A stretch of 45,985 bases of DNA from SIG440 sp045586925 (GCA_045586925.1 JAZNBG010000031.1:1-45985); one strand, 5' to 3'; numbered from the stretch's first letter, positions 7,615 to 16,800 are shown. The notes: generated from the sequence alone by a model not told the origin. Program-made: numbers and translations.

Positions 7615-8028
7615 GTGAAAAAAATTATAAGTTTGATAGTTTGTGTATTGTGTGTGTTTATGACGGCTTGTAGTAATACAACGGCAAAAAAGGCGTTGTG
7701 GGAGACTGCGACATATACTGAAGATGCCGAACTGGGAAATGGAGTAAAGGTTGTAACGGTAGATGTTGTTGCAGGAGATAAAACGGTTACATTTACGATT
7801 AATACAGATAAAGAAACTCTGGGAGATGCATTATTGGAACACGGACTCATTTCGGGCGAAAAAGGGCCTTATGGACTTTATGTAAAGGTGGTTAATGGCA
7901 TTACGGCTGACTATGATATAAACCGAAGCTATTGGTCGCTAAGTAAAAATGGCGGATATATGCAGACCGGAGTGGATAGCACCAAAATTTCTGATGGCGA
8001 GCATTATGAATTGACTTATACGAAGTAA
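7615..8028 (+). CDS. DUF4430-domain lipoprotein
   Basis: The 137-residue protein opens with a lipoprotein signal (MKKIISLIVCVLCVFMTAC, lipid-anchored Cys19), so it should sit on the outer face of the membrane. Residues ~45-137 match the DUF4430 fold, related to the beta-barrel domain of transcobalamin and intrinsic factor (TLGDALLEHGLISG, YGLYVKVVNGITADY, YWSLSKNGGYMQTGVDSTKI). Such domains occur on cell-surface or vitamin-uptake proteins, often next to ECF transporters. No cobalamin gene is nearby, so the ligand is unknown. The start is GTG, preceded by GGCGGTGAT. It follows the malic enzyme closely and is the last gene before the inverted repeat copy. Confidence 0.85.
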   Translation: MKKIISLIVCVLCVFMTACSNTTAKKALWETATYTEDAELGNGVKVVTVDVVAGDKTVTFTINTDKETLGDALLEHGLISGEKGPYGLYVKVVNGITADYDINRSYWSLSKNGGYMQTGVDSTKISDGEHYELTYTK

Positions 8029-8034
8029 TATAGA

Positions 8035-8200
8035 ACAAAGCGGCTACGCCGCTCGCCGCAGGCGGCGGTCGGAGTAATAACGCTTTGTTTGCCCAAGTGC
8101 ATTTCGGCATAGCCGAAAATTTTGCATGGGCAATTTAAACTTGTTTTTTGTATCATAGGAAATATAACATTTTGTTGTATTTTCCTATGATGTAAAAAAA
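8035..8200 (-). repeat. Structured repeat, copy B (inverted relative to 5309-5468)
   Basis: Read on the minus strand, the three hairpins of copy A recur in order: TCATAGGAAA / TTTCCTATGA (larger loop than copy A), TTGCCCATGCA / TGCACTTGGGCAA around TTTCGGC TAT GCCGAAA, and CAAAGCG / CGCTTTG around the GC-rich GACCGCCGCCTGCGGCG core. Differences from copy A include an A-T pair replaced by C-G in the first stem, and G-T and T-G wobbles replaced by G-C and C-G in the second. Structure is therefore better kept than sequence. It lies directly after the DUF4430 lipoprotein stop codon. Confidence 0.75.
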
Positions 8201-8220
8201 TCCTGTCTTATGACAGGATT
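8199..8220. terminator. Bidirectional rho-independent terminator
   Basis: AATCCTGTC (8199-8207) pairs with GACAGGATT (8212-8220) around TTAT. T runs follow on both strands. It can end the lipoprotein transcript and the minus-strand tRNA transcript. Confidence 0.85.
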
Positions 8221-8224
8221 TTTT

Positions 8225-8300
<76 letters not shown>

Positions 8301-8305
8301 ATAAG

Positions 8306-8382
8306 TGGCGATCCGGATGGGGCTCGAACCCACGACCTCCAGCGTGACAGGCTGGCATTCTAACCAACTGAACTACCGGACC
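8306..8382 (-). tRNA. tRNA-Asp (anticodon GTC)
   Basis: On the minus strand, acceptor GGTCCGG pairs with the CCGGATC region, and CCA is encoded at 8306-8308. The anticodon stem CCAGC/GCTGG encloses CTGTCAC (anticodon GTC), and the T loop is GGGTTCGAGCCCC. It is first in a two-tRNA unit with tRNA-Thr, five bases apart. Confidence 0.95.
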
Positions 8383-8401
8383 AAATCAAGACCACTATGA
8401 A

Positions 8402-8430
8402 ATGATACCACAAAGTTTTATAAATGTCAA
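8402..8430 (-). promoter_or_regulatory. Promoter of the tRNA-Asp/tRNA-Thr unit
   Basis: On the minus strand, a perfect TTGACA (8425-8430) is followed after 17 bp by TATCAT (8402-8407), about 20 bases before tRNA-Asp. Confidence 0.8.
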
Positions 8431-8474
8431 TACATAATATGAATATTTCCCTACTAAAAATTTTATATATCTAT

Positions 8475-8502
8475 TTGCAAAATATATAAAATGTGGTATA
8501 AT
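8475..8502 (+). promoter_or_regulatory. Promoter of the hprK cluster
   Basis: TTGCAA (8475-8480) and TATAAT (8497-8502) are 16 bp apart. The predicted start falls near 8509, giving a leader of about 55 bases before hprK. Confidence 0.65.
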
Positions 8503-8564
8503 TATTTTGGGTAATTATGAATGTACACAACTTTGAACAAATAAGAAAATATGGAGTTGATAAA

Positions 8565-9503
8565 ATGGAAAATACTCAGGATTTTAAAGTTAAGTTAAGC
8601 AAGATTATCAGCGAATTTAAGCTTGAAGAGGTTTTTTTGGCAGATAAGGATGTTTTTATTGAAACAACCGATGTTAACCGACCGGGGTTGCAGATTGCAG
8701 GTTTCTTTGACTATTTTGAGCCAAAGCGAATTCAGGTTATGGGTATGGTTGAGAATACTTATCTTTCAACGCTTGACTCTAAAGAGAGATATAAGAGAAT
8801 AGAAGAATTTTTCAGCAAGAAAATTCCTGCTGCTGTCGTAACAAGAGGAATGGAAATTTTACCTGAAATGCTGGAGCTTGCAGAAAAATATCAGATAAAT
8901 ATTTTAAGAACTTCATTAAGTACATCTGCATTTATGAGTGCTCTTATTGCCTTTTTGAACATAGAGCTTGCTCCAAGAATTACACGCCATGGAGTTTTGG
9001 TTGAGGTTTACGGCGAAGGTATCCTTATTTTAGGTGAGAGCGGCATAGGCAAAAGCGAAGCCGCTGTTGAGCTTATGAAACGTGGACATCGTCTTGTTGC
9101 TGATGATGCTGTTGAAATCAGACGAGTATCTTCAAAGACATTGGTTGGAAGCTCGCCCGAGATTATAAGACACTTTATTGAAATGCGTGGTATAGGCATT
9201 ATTGACGTAAAGAAGATTTTTGGTATGGGTGCCGTAAAGGATACTGAGAAGATTGACCTTGTAATTCAGCTTGAAAACTGGCAAAAGGGCAAACAGTATG
9301 ACAGACTTGGTCTTGTTGATAATCATACTGAAATTTTGGGAATAAATATTCCGTCGCTGACTATACCTATCCGCCCCGGTAGAAATCTTGCGGTCATATT
9401 TGAAATTGCTGCAATGAACAACCGTCAGCGGCGTATGGGCTATAATGCGGCAGAAGAACTTAACAATCGACTTATAGAACAGATGAGTGCAGAAGAAGAT
9501 TAA
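8565..9503 (+). CDS. hprK: HPr kinase/phosphorylase
   Basis: The enzyme phosphorylates and dephosphorylates Ser46 of HPr (and Crh where present) and so sets carbon catabolite repression in Gram-positive bacteria. ATG 8565 is chosen because GGAG lies eight bases before it; an upstream in-frame ATG at 8517 has no site. The 312-residue length fits the family. The N-terminal domain (residues ~1-130) precedes the catalytic histidine region ITRHGVLVEVYG. The P-loop GESGIGKS is at residues 157-164, and the family signature IEMRGIGIIDV follows. It is first in a cluster with a PHP phosphatase, murB and whiA. Confidence 0.96.
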   Translation: MENTQDFKVKLSKIISEFKLEEVFLADKDVFIETTDVNRPGLQIAGFFDYFEPKRIQVMGMVENTYLSTLDSKERYKRIEEFFSKKIPAAVVTRGMEILPEMLELAEKYQINILRTSLSTSAFMSALIAFLNIELAPRITRHGVLVEVYGEGILILGESGIGKSEAAVELMKRGHRLVADDAVEIRRVSSKTLVGSSPEIIRHFIEMRGIGIIDVKKIFGMGAVKDTEKIDLVIQLENWQKGKQYDRLGLVDNHTEILGINIPSLTIPIRPGRNLAVIFEIAAMNNRQRRMGYNAAEELNNRLIEQMSAEED

Positions 9504-9523
9504 AGCTTAAGAGAGGAAATTTG

Positions 9524-10264
9524 ATGAAAATTTTGACAGATGTCCACACACATACAAACATATCGCCTCACGCATACAGTACTCTTTATGAAAATATGTG
9601 CGCGGCAAGGGATAAAGGAATTGAACTTGTTGCTATGACAAATCACGGCCCCTCAATGCCAGATTCACCTCATTGGTGGCATTTTGCATACTATAAAGCA
9701 ATTCCTCGTACTATTGAGGGTGTAAAGCTTATGTGCGGTATCGAGGCAAACGTGACAGATCGCACAGGCAATTTGGATTTACCGGCGTTGATGCTTTCGG
9801 ATATGGAGCTGGTTATTGCCTCGATTCATCGTGACACTTATCACGAGGAAAAGGGCGGTGACCACACCGAAACGTGGCTGAATGTAATTGATAACCCTTA
9901 TGTTGATATACTCGGGCATATAGGCTCGCCTGATTATCTTTTTGATATAGATAAAGTAGTTCCCTATGCAAAGGAAAAGAATGTGTGTATAGAAATTAAT
10001 AATCACACATTTATATCAAGACCACAGAATGTGGAGCGGTGCCGTGAGATAGCTCTGGCTTGTAAAAAGTACAGTGCACCGATAGTTGTAAATTCGGACG
10101 CTCATTTTATGGCGGGAATCGGTTATGTTAAAAATGCGGTTGCTATGCTTAAAGAGATGGACTTTCCGGAAGATTTAATTATGAATTTAAATGCCGAAAG
10201 ATTCATAAAATATATATCGGCAAAGAAAAACAGAATTTTTGAGTTTAAAACCTTTGATGAATGA
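9524..10264 (+). CDS. PHP-domain phosphatase (YcdX-like)
   Basis: The 246-residue protein is a stand-alone PHP domain. The N-terminal DVHTHTNISPHA holds the first metal-binding histidines. AMTNHGPSMP, LMCGIEANVTD, VIASIHRD, ILGHIGSPD and IVVNSDAHF supply the rest of the trinuclear site expected for YcdX-type phosphatases. GAGAGGAAA lies just before ATG 9524. The exact phosphoester substrate is unknown; the gene commonly sits with hprK and murB in Clostridia, 17 bp from hprK here. Confidence 0.9.
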   Translation: MKILTDVHTHTNISPHAYSTLYENMCAARDKGIELVAMTNHGPSMPDSPHWWHFAYYKAIPRTIEGVKLMCGIEANVTDRTGNLDLPALMLSDMELVIASIHRDTYHEEKGGDHTETWLNVIDNPYVDILGHIGSPDYLFDIDKVVPYAKEKNVCIEINNHTFISRPQNVERCREIALACKKYSAPIVVNSDAHFMAGIGYVKNAVAMLKEMDFPEDLIMNLNAERFIKYISAKKNRIFEFKTFDE

Positions 10265-10284
10265 TTCGAAAGGCGATATAAATT

Positions 10285-11181
10285 ATGCGTGAAATTTTTG
10301 AAAATATTCTTGGTGAGAAAAATGTTCTTACAGACGAGCCTATGAGCCGTCATACCACATTTAAAATCGGTGGCATTGCTGACTTTTTTGTTATGCCCAC
10401 GACAAAGGAACAGTTGTCTAAAACCCTTAAAACTGTAAATGATGCAGGGCTTCCCTGTTTTATATTGGGCAATGGGTCAAATTTGCTTGTTGGCGACAAA
10501 GGTATTCGTGGTGTTGTTGTATGCCTTAAAAATATGGATTCTATCAAAGTTTGCGATGATGAAATTTATGCCGAGGCAGGGGCAATACTTTCACGAGTTT
10601 CAACTGCGGCGGTTGGTGCAAGCCTTACGGGGACAGAATTTTCATCGGGAATTCCCGGCTCGGTGGGCGGTGCCGTATATATGAACGCAGGGGCATATGA
10701 CCACGAAATGAAGGAAATAATAAAAACCGTAGAGTATATGGATATGCAAGGGAATTTGTTTGAAATTCCCTGTGAGGAATGCGAATTTGGATATCGCACA
10801 AGCAAGTTTTCAAAGGGTGATTATATAATTCTTGGTTGCACCTTAAAATTAAAACCCGGTGATGTTAATAAAATAAAGGCACAAATTGCTGATTATACAC
10901 AGCGTAGGGTATCAAAACAACCCATTGAAAGGCCAAGTGCAGGCAGTACATTCAAACGGCCGACGGGTTATTTTGCAGGCACACTTATTGAACAGGCAGG
11001 CCTTAAAGGTTATTCCATAGGCGGAGCACAGGTGTCTGAAAAACACGCGGGGTTTGTTATTAATACAGGTGGTGCAACAGCAGAGGATGTTTTAAACCTT
11101 ATTGAGCATATCAAAAAAACGGTTTTCGAAGAGTCAGGTGTTGTTCTTGAACCTGAAGTCAAGATGATTGGCGAGTTTTAA
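10285..11181 (+). CDS. murB: UDP-N-acetylenolpyruvoylglucosamine reductase
   Basis: This FAD enzyme reduces UDP-GlcNAc-enolpyruvate to UDP-MurNAc in peptidoglycan precursor synthesis. Its 298 residues match the short type II form. Visible marks are HTTFKIGG at the start, the FAD-binding LGNGSNLLVGDKGIRGVVV, SGIPGSVGGAVYMNAGAY, YRTSKF, RPSAGSTFKRP with the catalytic serine, and C-terminal LEPEVKMIGEF. It starts 20 bp after the PHP gene. In many Clostridia rapZ and yvcK follow murB; here whiA follows directly. Confidence 0.96.
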   Translation: MREIFENILGEKNVLTDEPMSRHTTFKIGGIADFFVMPTTKEQLSKTLKTVNDAGLPCFILGNGSNLLVGDKGIRGVVVCLKNMDSIKVCDDEIYAEAGAILSRVSTAAVGASLTGTEFSSGIPGSVGGAVYMNAGAYDHEMKEIIKTVEYMDMQGNLFEIPCEECEFGYRTSKFSKGDYIILGCTLKLKPGDVNKIKAQIADYTQRRVSKQPIERPSAGSTFKRPTGYFAGTLIEQAGLKGYSIGGAQVSEKHAGFVINTGGATAEDVLNLIEHIKKTVFEESGVVLEPEVKMIGEF

Positions 11182-11212
11182 AAGCTTAGTTTACAGAAGG
11201 GAGACACCGCAG

Positions 11213-12088
11213 ATGAAATCATTTTCCAAAATGACAAAGGAAGCATTATGCCGTACAGACTGCGGCGAGCTTTGCTGCTGTGAGGCCGAGATGATGGGTA
11301 TTCTTATGTTTGCAGGCAGATTTAAGGGCAATCAGGTAAGGGTATCACTTGAAAGCCGCGAGGCTATTGAAAGATTTGGGATGCTTGTTAAAAGGTGTCT
11401 TGATGTAGAAATTGTAATTGAGAGCCTGAAAAGCAGTTTTTTTTGCATATTGAATGATAAAAGAATCCTTTCAAAAATAATTGAATGTGAGGGTTCAGCA
11501 TTGGAAATCACAGAAACTTTTGTAAAATCAGAATGTTGCCGCGGTGCCTTCCTGAGAGGAGCCTACCTTGGCGGTGGAACAATGACAGACCCGCAAAAAA
11601 CATACAATATGGAAATTGTCACATACAGCAAGAAAATCCATGATCAGTTCAAAAAGCTTTTACAGGAGATGGGTCTTGCGTTAAACAGTCTTGTCAAAAA
11701 AAACAGCTTTGTTCTTTATACAAAAAACAGTGATATAATCTGTGATGCGCTTGCTTATATGGGGGCTTTTGGGTCACAGATGGAGATTTTAAATATAAAA
11801 ATCGAACGTGAGGTCAGAAGCAACCTGACCCGAACCTCAAACGGCGAAACGGCTAATATGGATAAAGTAATTGAGGCGTCAAGCAGACATATGACGGCGA
11901 TTACCAAAATTGAGGACAGAGTCGGACTTGATAACCTTCCTGATGAGCTGCGTGAGATTGCTGTTATGCGAAAGGAATACAAGGATTTAAGCCTTGTGGA
12001 GCTTGGCAAAAGGTTTACACCGCCGCTGTCAAAATCGGGTGTAAATCACAGACTTAAAAAGCTACTTGATTTTGCAGAAAAACTTTGA
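11213..12088 (+). CDS. whiA: DNA-binding protein WhiA
   Basis: WhiA combines a degenerate LAGLIDADG homing-endonuclease-like fold with a C-terminal helix-turn-helix. It affects cell division and chromosome segregation in Firmicutes and sporulation in Streptomyces. ATG 11213 is chosen because AGAAGGGAG precedes it. A longer frame from 11168 overlaps murB and lacks a site. In the 291-residue protein, RGAYLGGGTMTDP marks the central LAGLIDADG-like core. LPDELREIAVMRKEY, then LGKRFTPPLSKSGVNHRL, is the conserved C-terminal DNA-binding part. It lies 31 bp after murB and 26 bp before dnaE. Confidence 0.95.
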   Translation: MKSFSKMTKEALCRTDCGELCCCEAEMMGILMFAGRFKGNQVRVSLESREAIERFGMLVKRCLDVEIVIESLKSSFFCILNDKRILSKIIECEGSALEITETFVKSECCRGAFLRGAYLGGGTMTDPQKTYNMEIVTYSKKIHDQFKKLLQEMGLALNSLVKKNSFVLYTKNSDIICDALAYMGAFGSQMEILNIKIEREVRSNLTRTSNGETANMDKVIEASSRHMTAITKIEDRVGLDNLPDELREIAVMRKEYKDLSLVELGKRFTPPLSKSGVNHRLKKLLDFAEKL

Positions 12089-12114
12089 GATAAAGAAAGA
12101 ATAGGTACATTGAT

Positions 12115-15100
12115 ATGGCATTTGCACATTTACATACACATACCGCCTTCAGCCTTCTTGACGGCGAGGGTACAATAAAGAAAATTCTTGACCGTGCCAA
12201 AGAGCTTGGACAGACCTCTATGGCTATCACTGACCACGGCTGTATGTTTGGGGTTATTGATTTTTATGAATATGCAAAAAGTATTGGTATAAAGCCGGTT
12301 TTGGGATGCGAGGTATATGTTGCGGCACGTGGAAGATACGATAAAATTCACGAGCTTGATGCGTCAAGCTCTCACCTTATTTTGCTGGCAAAAAACAATG
12401 TGGGATATAAAAATCTGATGAACATTGTTTCAATCGGATATGTTGAAGGCTTTTATTATAAGCCTCGTATTGACATGGAGGTTCTTCGTCAAAACAGCGA
12501 GGGAATAATTGCGTTGAGTGCCTGTATGATCGGTGTGCTTTCTAAAAAGATTTTAAATGGTGATTATGATGGTGCAAAGGCTGCGGCACTTGAGTTTATC
12601 GACATTTTCGGAAAAGAAAATTATTTTATTGAAATTCAGGACCACGGTATTTTTGAACAAAAGATGCTCAATCGTGAGCTTATTCGTCTTGCAAGGGAAT
12701 TGGATTTGGGAATTGTTGCAACCAACGATATACACTATGTAAAACGTGAGGATGCAGAGTTTCAGGATATTCTGATGTGTATTCAGATGGGTAAAACTGT
12801 TACCGACGAAGACAGAATGAAAATGACCACTCAGGAGATGTTTGTCAAGTCAGAGGAGGAGATGAATGAGCTATTTTCATATATCCCCGAAGCACTTGAA
12901 AACACTCAAAGAATTGCCGATATGTGCAATGTCGATATTGAATTTGGCAAGCTGCATCTTCCTGAATTTGCACTTCCTGATGGATATACCTCGCCTCAGT
13001 ATTTACGGGAGCTATGTCTTAAAGGCTTTGAAAAAAGATATCCTGATGCAGATGATTCTCTTCGTGAGAGATTGGAGTATGAGCTTAGCACCATCGAGGC
13101 AATGGGTTATGTGGATTACTTTTTGATTGTGTGGGATTTTATCCATTTTGCACGTGAAAACGGCATTATGGTAGGCCCCGGCAGAGGTAGTGCAGCGGGA
13201 AGCATAGTTTCGTACTGTCTTGAAATTACAAATATTGACCCAATAAAGTATGAATTGATTTTTGAAAGATTTCTCAACCCCGAGCGTGTAACAATGCCTG
13301 ATATTGATATAGACTTTTGTTACGAACGCCGAGGAGAGGTAATTGACTATGTAAATAAAAAGTATGGTTCGGATAAGGTTGCACAGATTGTTACATTTGG
13401 TACAATGGCGGCAAAGCTTGCAATACGTGATACCGGCAGAGCACTTGATATGCCATACAGCTTTGTTGATAGCGTTGCAAAGCAAATCCCCAATGAACTG
13501 AATATAACAATCAAGGGAGCACTTGAAGAAAATAAACAGCTTAAATTTATGTACGATACCGACCCACAGGTTAAGCGTTTAATTGATATTTCATCTGAAT
13601 TTGAGGGGCTTCCCAGACATACATCAACGCACGCAGCAGGTGTGGTTATCACTCGTGAGCCGGTGCAGACATATGTTCCGCTTTCAAGGAATGATGATGT
13701 TATAACAACCCAGTTTACAATGACAACGATTGAACGTCTTGGACTGCTTAAAATGGATTTTTTAGGGCTGCGTACACTTACTGTAATTCGTGATGCGGTA
13801 AACAATATAAAGCTGACACACGGAATTGATATTGATATGGATAGCGTTGATATGACCGACCCTGAAACCTTTGCTCTTATATCAAAGGGTGATACAGACG
13901 GTGTATTCCAGCTTGAAAGCGGCGGTATGAAAGAGTTTATGAAAGAACTCCGGCCAAACTCAATTGAAGATGTAATTGCAGGAATTTCTCTTTACAGACC
14001 GGGTCCAATGGATTCCATTCCTCAATATATTGCCAATAAAAACAGCGGTAGCATTAAATATAAACATCCTATGCTTGAACCAATACTCAATGTAACCTAT
14101 GGATGTATTGTTTATCAGGAACAGGTTATGCAGATTGTACGTGAGCTTGGCGGATATTCTTTGGGCCGAGCTGATTTGGTGCGTCGTGCAATGTCAAAAA
14201 AGAAAACCGATGTAATGGAGCAGGAGCGCAAAAACTTTGTCTATGGCATAAAAAATGATGCTGGCGTGGTGGAGGTTGAAGGTGCAATCAGTCGTGGTAT
14301 TGATGAAAAGACTGCGGTTTCAATTTTTGATGAAATGATGGATTTTGCAAAATATGCCTTCAATAAGTCACACGCGGCGGCGTATGCTTTTGTTTCGTAT
14401 CAGACGGCATGGCTTAAATGCCACTATCCAACAGAATTTTATGCGGCACTTCTTACCAGTGTTTTAGGTAATTCTACAAAAATTACCAAGCATATTAATG
14501 AAGCAAAAAAACGTGGAATAAAACTTCTGCCACCCGATATAAACAAGAGCTTTACCAGCTTTGTTCCTGAAGGCAAGGATATACGTTTTGGACTTGCTGC
14601 AATAAAAAATGTAGGTTCGGCATTTATTGACGATATGGCAAAAGAACGTGAGGAAAATGGTGCGTTTACATCGTTCCGTGAATTCTGCAAGAGAATGGCG
14701 TCCAAAAAGCTGAATAAACGGCTTGTGGAGTCATTAATAAAGAGCGGAGCTTTTGACAGTCTTAATATTCATCGTTCTGTACTGCTTAGTGTTTATGAAA
14801 GTGTAATTGATTCGTCTGTACGTGAGCAGAAGAATGCGGTCGAGGGACAGCTTGACTTTTTCAGTCTGTTTGAAGAAGAGGAAGCTGTGATAAAAGATGA
14901 TTTTCCTACCTTTGCCGAGATGCCAAAGCGTGACCTTCTTAATGCTGAAAAAGAGTATATGGGTGTATATGTATCAGGTCATCCACTTGATGGTCTTGAG
15001 GATGTGATTAACCGAAATTCAAGCACCAATGTTCTTGAAATTACCGAAAATGAAGACGGAAAGTTTGTATCCGATATGAAGGTAAAGCTCGGCGGAATGA

Positions 15101-15558
15101 TTTCCAAACGTCGTGAACAGCTAACAAAACGTGGCGACCTTATGTTATATATAACCTTTGAAGACCTGACAGGAGAAATAGAGGTTATTGTATTTCCATC
15201 GCAGGTCAAACGGTTTGAGGTAATTCTCAAGGAAGAAAATATCTGTCTGCTTCAGGGCAACCTTGATATTCAGGAAGAAAAACTGCCCAAAATCAGGTTA
15301 GAGGAAATAGAACTGCTTGATACTTCTGTTCTCGATTTTAAGAAATTGTATCTTAAATTAAGGTCTGACGAAAATGAAAAGCTGGCGAAAGTCAAATCGG
15401 TACTAAGCGGTATGGGTGGCTCTGTTCCTGTCTTGATTTACTACGAGGATACAAAGGAAACCTTGCAGGCACCACGGTCGATGTGGATTAAAAACGACAG
15501 ATGTATTCCTGCTCTTGAAGAAATCCTTGGTGAAGATTGCGTTAAAAAAGTAAAATAA
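12115..15558 (+). CDS. dnaE: DNA polymerase III subunit alpha (DnaE)
   Basis: This is a replicative C-family DNA polymerase of 1147 residues. The N-terminal PHP domain starts with HLHTHTAFSLLDGEG. The palm domain has MVGPGRGSAAGS and the catalytic PDIDIDF near residue 396. The tau/beta-binding region and helix-hairpin-helix segment follow, and a C-terminal OB domain (LMLYITFEDLTGEIEVIVFP) ends the protein. No 3'-5' exonuclease insertion is seen, so this is DnaE rather than PolC. In Gram-positives DnaE usually extends primers on the lagging strand beside PolC. It is the last gene of the hprK cluster. Confidence 0.97.
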   Translation: MAFAHLHTHTAFSLLDGEGTIKKILDRAKELGQTSMAITDHGCMFGVIDFYEYAKSIGIKPVLGCEVYVAARGRYDKIHELDASSSHLILLAKNNVGYKNLMNIVSIGYVEGFYYKPRIDMEVLRQNSEGIIALSACMIGVLSKKILNGDYDGAKAAALEFIDIFGKENYFIEIQDHGIFEQKMLNRELIRLARELDLGIVATNDIHYVKREDAEFQDILMCIQMGKTVTDEDRMKMTTQEMFVKSEEEMNELFSYIPEALENTQRIADMCNVDIEFGKLHLPEFALPDGYTSPQYLRELCLKGFEKRYPDADDSLRERLEYELSTIEAMGYVDYFLIVWDFIHFARENGIMVGPGRGSAAGSIVSYCLEITNIDPIKYELIFERFLNPERVTMPDIDIDFCYERRGEVIDYVNKKYGSDKVAQIVTFGTMAAKLAIRDTGRALDMPYSFVDSVAKQIPNELNITIKGALEENKQLKFMYDTDPQVKRLIDISSEFEGLPRHTSTHAAGVVITREPVQTYVPLSRNDDVITTQFTMTTIERLGLLKMDFLGLRTLTVIRDAVNNIKLTHGIDIDMDSVDMTDPETFALISKGDTDGVFQLESGGMKEFMKELRPNSIEDVIAGISLYRPGPMDSIPQYIANKNSGSIKYKHPMLEPILNVTYGCIVYQEQVMQIVRELGGYSLGRADLVRRAMSKKKTDVMEQERKNFVYGIKNDAGVVEVEGAISRGIDEKTAVSIFDEMMDFAKYAFNKSHAAAYAFVSYQTAWLKCHYPTEFYAALLTSVLGNSTKITKHINEAKKRGIKLLPPDINKSFTSFVPEGKDIRFGLAAIKNVGSAFIDDMAKEREENGAFTSFREFCKRMASKKLNKRLVESLIKSGAFDSLNIHRSVLLSVYESVIDSSVREQKNAVEGQLDFFSLFEEEEAVIKDDFPTFAEMPKRDLLNAEKEYMGVYVSGHPLDGLEDVINRNSSTNVLEITENEDGKFVSDMKVKLGGMISKRREQLTKRGDLMLYITFEDLTGEIEVIVFPSQVKRFEVILKEENICLLQGNLDIQEEKLPKIRLEEIELLDTSVLDFKKLYLKLRSDENEKLAKVKSVLSGMGGSVPVLIYYEDTKETLQAPRSMWIKNDRCIPALEEILGEDCVKKVK

Positions 15559-15575
15559 CCGGAGGTCGGATAACT

Positions 15576-16739
15576 TTGACAAAATATTTCATTAAAAAAT
15601 TGACGGCTGGATATGATGTTACATCCGCAGAAGTAAGAACAAAGGTCTGTATGACTGCAGGAATAATGGGGATAATATGTAATCTTTTGCTGTTTGTTCT
15701 TAAATTTGTGATAGGTGCATTTATGCACAGTATCGCCATAATATCTGATGCGTTTAACAATCTTTCTGACACAGGTTCGTCGGTTGTAACAATTATCGGT
15801 GCAAAGCTCAGCCGCAAAAAGCCTGATAAGGAGCATCCCTTCGGACATGGCAGATATGAATATATTTCATCACTTATTGTGTCGTTTATCATAATTTTGG
15901 TGGGTGTTGAACTTTTAAAAGGTTCTGTACAAAAGATTTTTCAGCCGGAAGGTATTGTAATGTCGCCTTGGTTGGTGGGATTTCTATGCTTGTCGTTGCC
16001 GATAAAATTCTGGATGTATCGATTTAATCTGTCCCTTGGCAAAACAGTTAATTCCGGTGCAGTTCTTGCGACGGCAAAAGACAGTCTTAACGATGTTGTG
16101 GCAACTTCAGCGGTTATCTTTACGTCGTTTGCCGGAAAATTTATTGATTTTCCGCCTCTTGATGGTATAGTGGGTACTGTGGTTTCACTGCTGATTGTAT
16201 ATTCAGGTTTTGGAATCACATCTGATACAATAGGTCTTTTGCTGGGCACAACACCCGATCCTGAACTAAGCAAATATATACGCACTATAGTTATGGAGGC
16301 AGAGGGTGTTGTGGGAGTTCACGACCTGATTATACACGATTACGGCCCCGGCAGAGTTCTGGCATCTGTCCATGCGGAAGTTCCTGATAACTGTAATGTG
16401 GTAGAAATTCATGAGGTTATTGATGCATTGGAGCATAAAATCAATGACGAGCTGGGTATTCACATCGTAATTCATATGGACCCGATTTCTGTAAATTGTG
16501 AGTATACTGCAGAAACAAAACTTCGTGTACAGGAAATCATTAAATCAATTGATAACAGAATGAATATACACGACTTCCGAATGGTTGATGGAAACAACAA
16601 TATTAATCTGATTTTTGATATTGAAGTTCCTGCTGATTTTGGCGATACAGATGCTTTAAAGACGATGGTGGGTCAAAGACTTTCAGAACTTGACAGCAGA
16701 TTTAACGCAGTTATTGAAATTGATACCTTGTTTTGTTGA
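15576..16739 (+). CDS. Cation diffusion facilitator family transporter
   Basis: The start is TTG 15576, with GGAGGT nine bases upstream. The 387-residue protein has the CDF fold: six membrane segments, the metal-site motif SDAFNNLSD in segment 2, then HPFGHGRYEY, and TAKDSLNDVVATS in segment 5. The cytoplasmic C-terminal domain (VVGVHDLIIHDYGPG, VVEIHEVIDALEH, GIHIVIHMDP) is extended by about 80 residues beyond the common length. It likely exports Zn2+, Mn2+ or Fe2+ by proton exchange. The first D in segment 2 and the H/D set in segment 5 do not decide the metal. It is 17 bp from dnaE. Confidence 0.92.
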   Translation: MTKYFIKKLTAGYDVTSAEVRTKVCMTAGIMGIICNLLLFVLKFVIGAFMHSIAIISDAFNNLSDTGSSVVTIIGAKLSRKKPDKEHPFGHGRYEYISSLIVSFIIILVGVELLKGSVQKIFQPEGIVMSPWLVGFLCLSLPIKFWMYRFNLSLGKTVNSGAVLATAKDSLNDVVATSAVIFTSFAGKFIDFPPLDGIVGTVVSLLIVYSGFGITSDTIGLLLGTTPDPELSKYIRTIVMEAEGVVGVHDLIIHDYGPGRVLASVHAEVPDNCNVVEIHEVIDALEHKINDELGIHIVIHMDPISVNCEYTAETKLRVQEIIKSIDNRMNIHDFRMVDGNNNINLIFDIEVPADFGDTDALKTMVGQRLSELDSRFNAVIEIDTLFC

Positions 16740-16771
16740 TAAGAATAAACCAATAATATTACACAAAATAC

Positions 16772-16800
16772 TTGAAAAATTTCCAATAGTATTGTATAAT
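16772..16800 (+). promoter_or_regulatory. Promoter of the ribosome hibernation factor gene
   Basis: TTGAAA (16772-16777), a 17-bp spacer and a perfect TATAAT (16795-16800). The transcript would start near 16807, giving a leader of about 53 bases with CGGAGG before the ATG. Confidence 0.8.

Noticed and set aside
6930..7850. 306-residue minus-strand open frame across the malic enzyme and lipoprotein genes
   Set aside because: It lies opposite two well-supported genes, spans their gap, is rich in Cys, Asn and His without any motif, and has no ribosome binding site; it is a shadow frame.
12115..15558. Several 60-157 residue minus-strand frames inside dnaE, and similar frames inside groEL
   Set aside because: All lie opposite strongly conserved coding sequence and lack sites and motifs.
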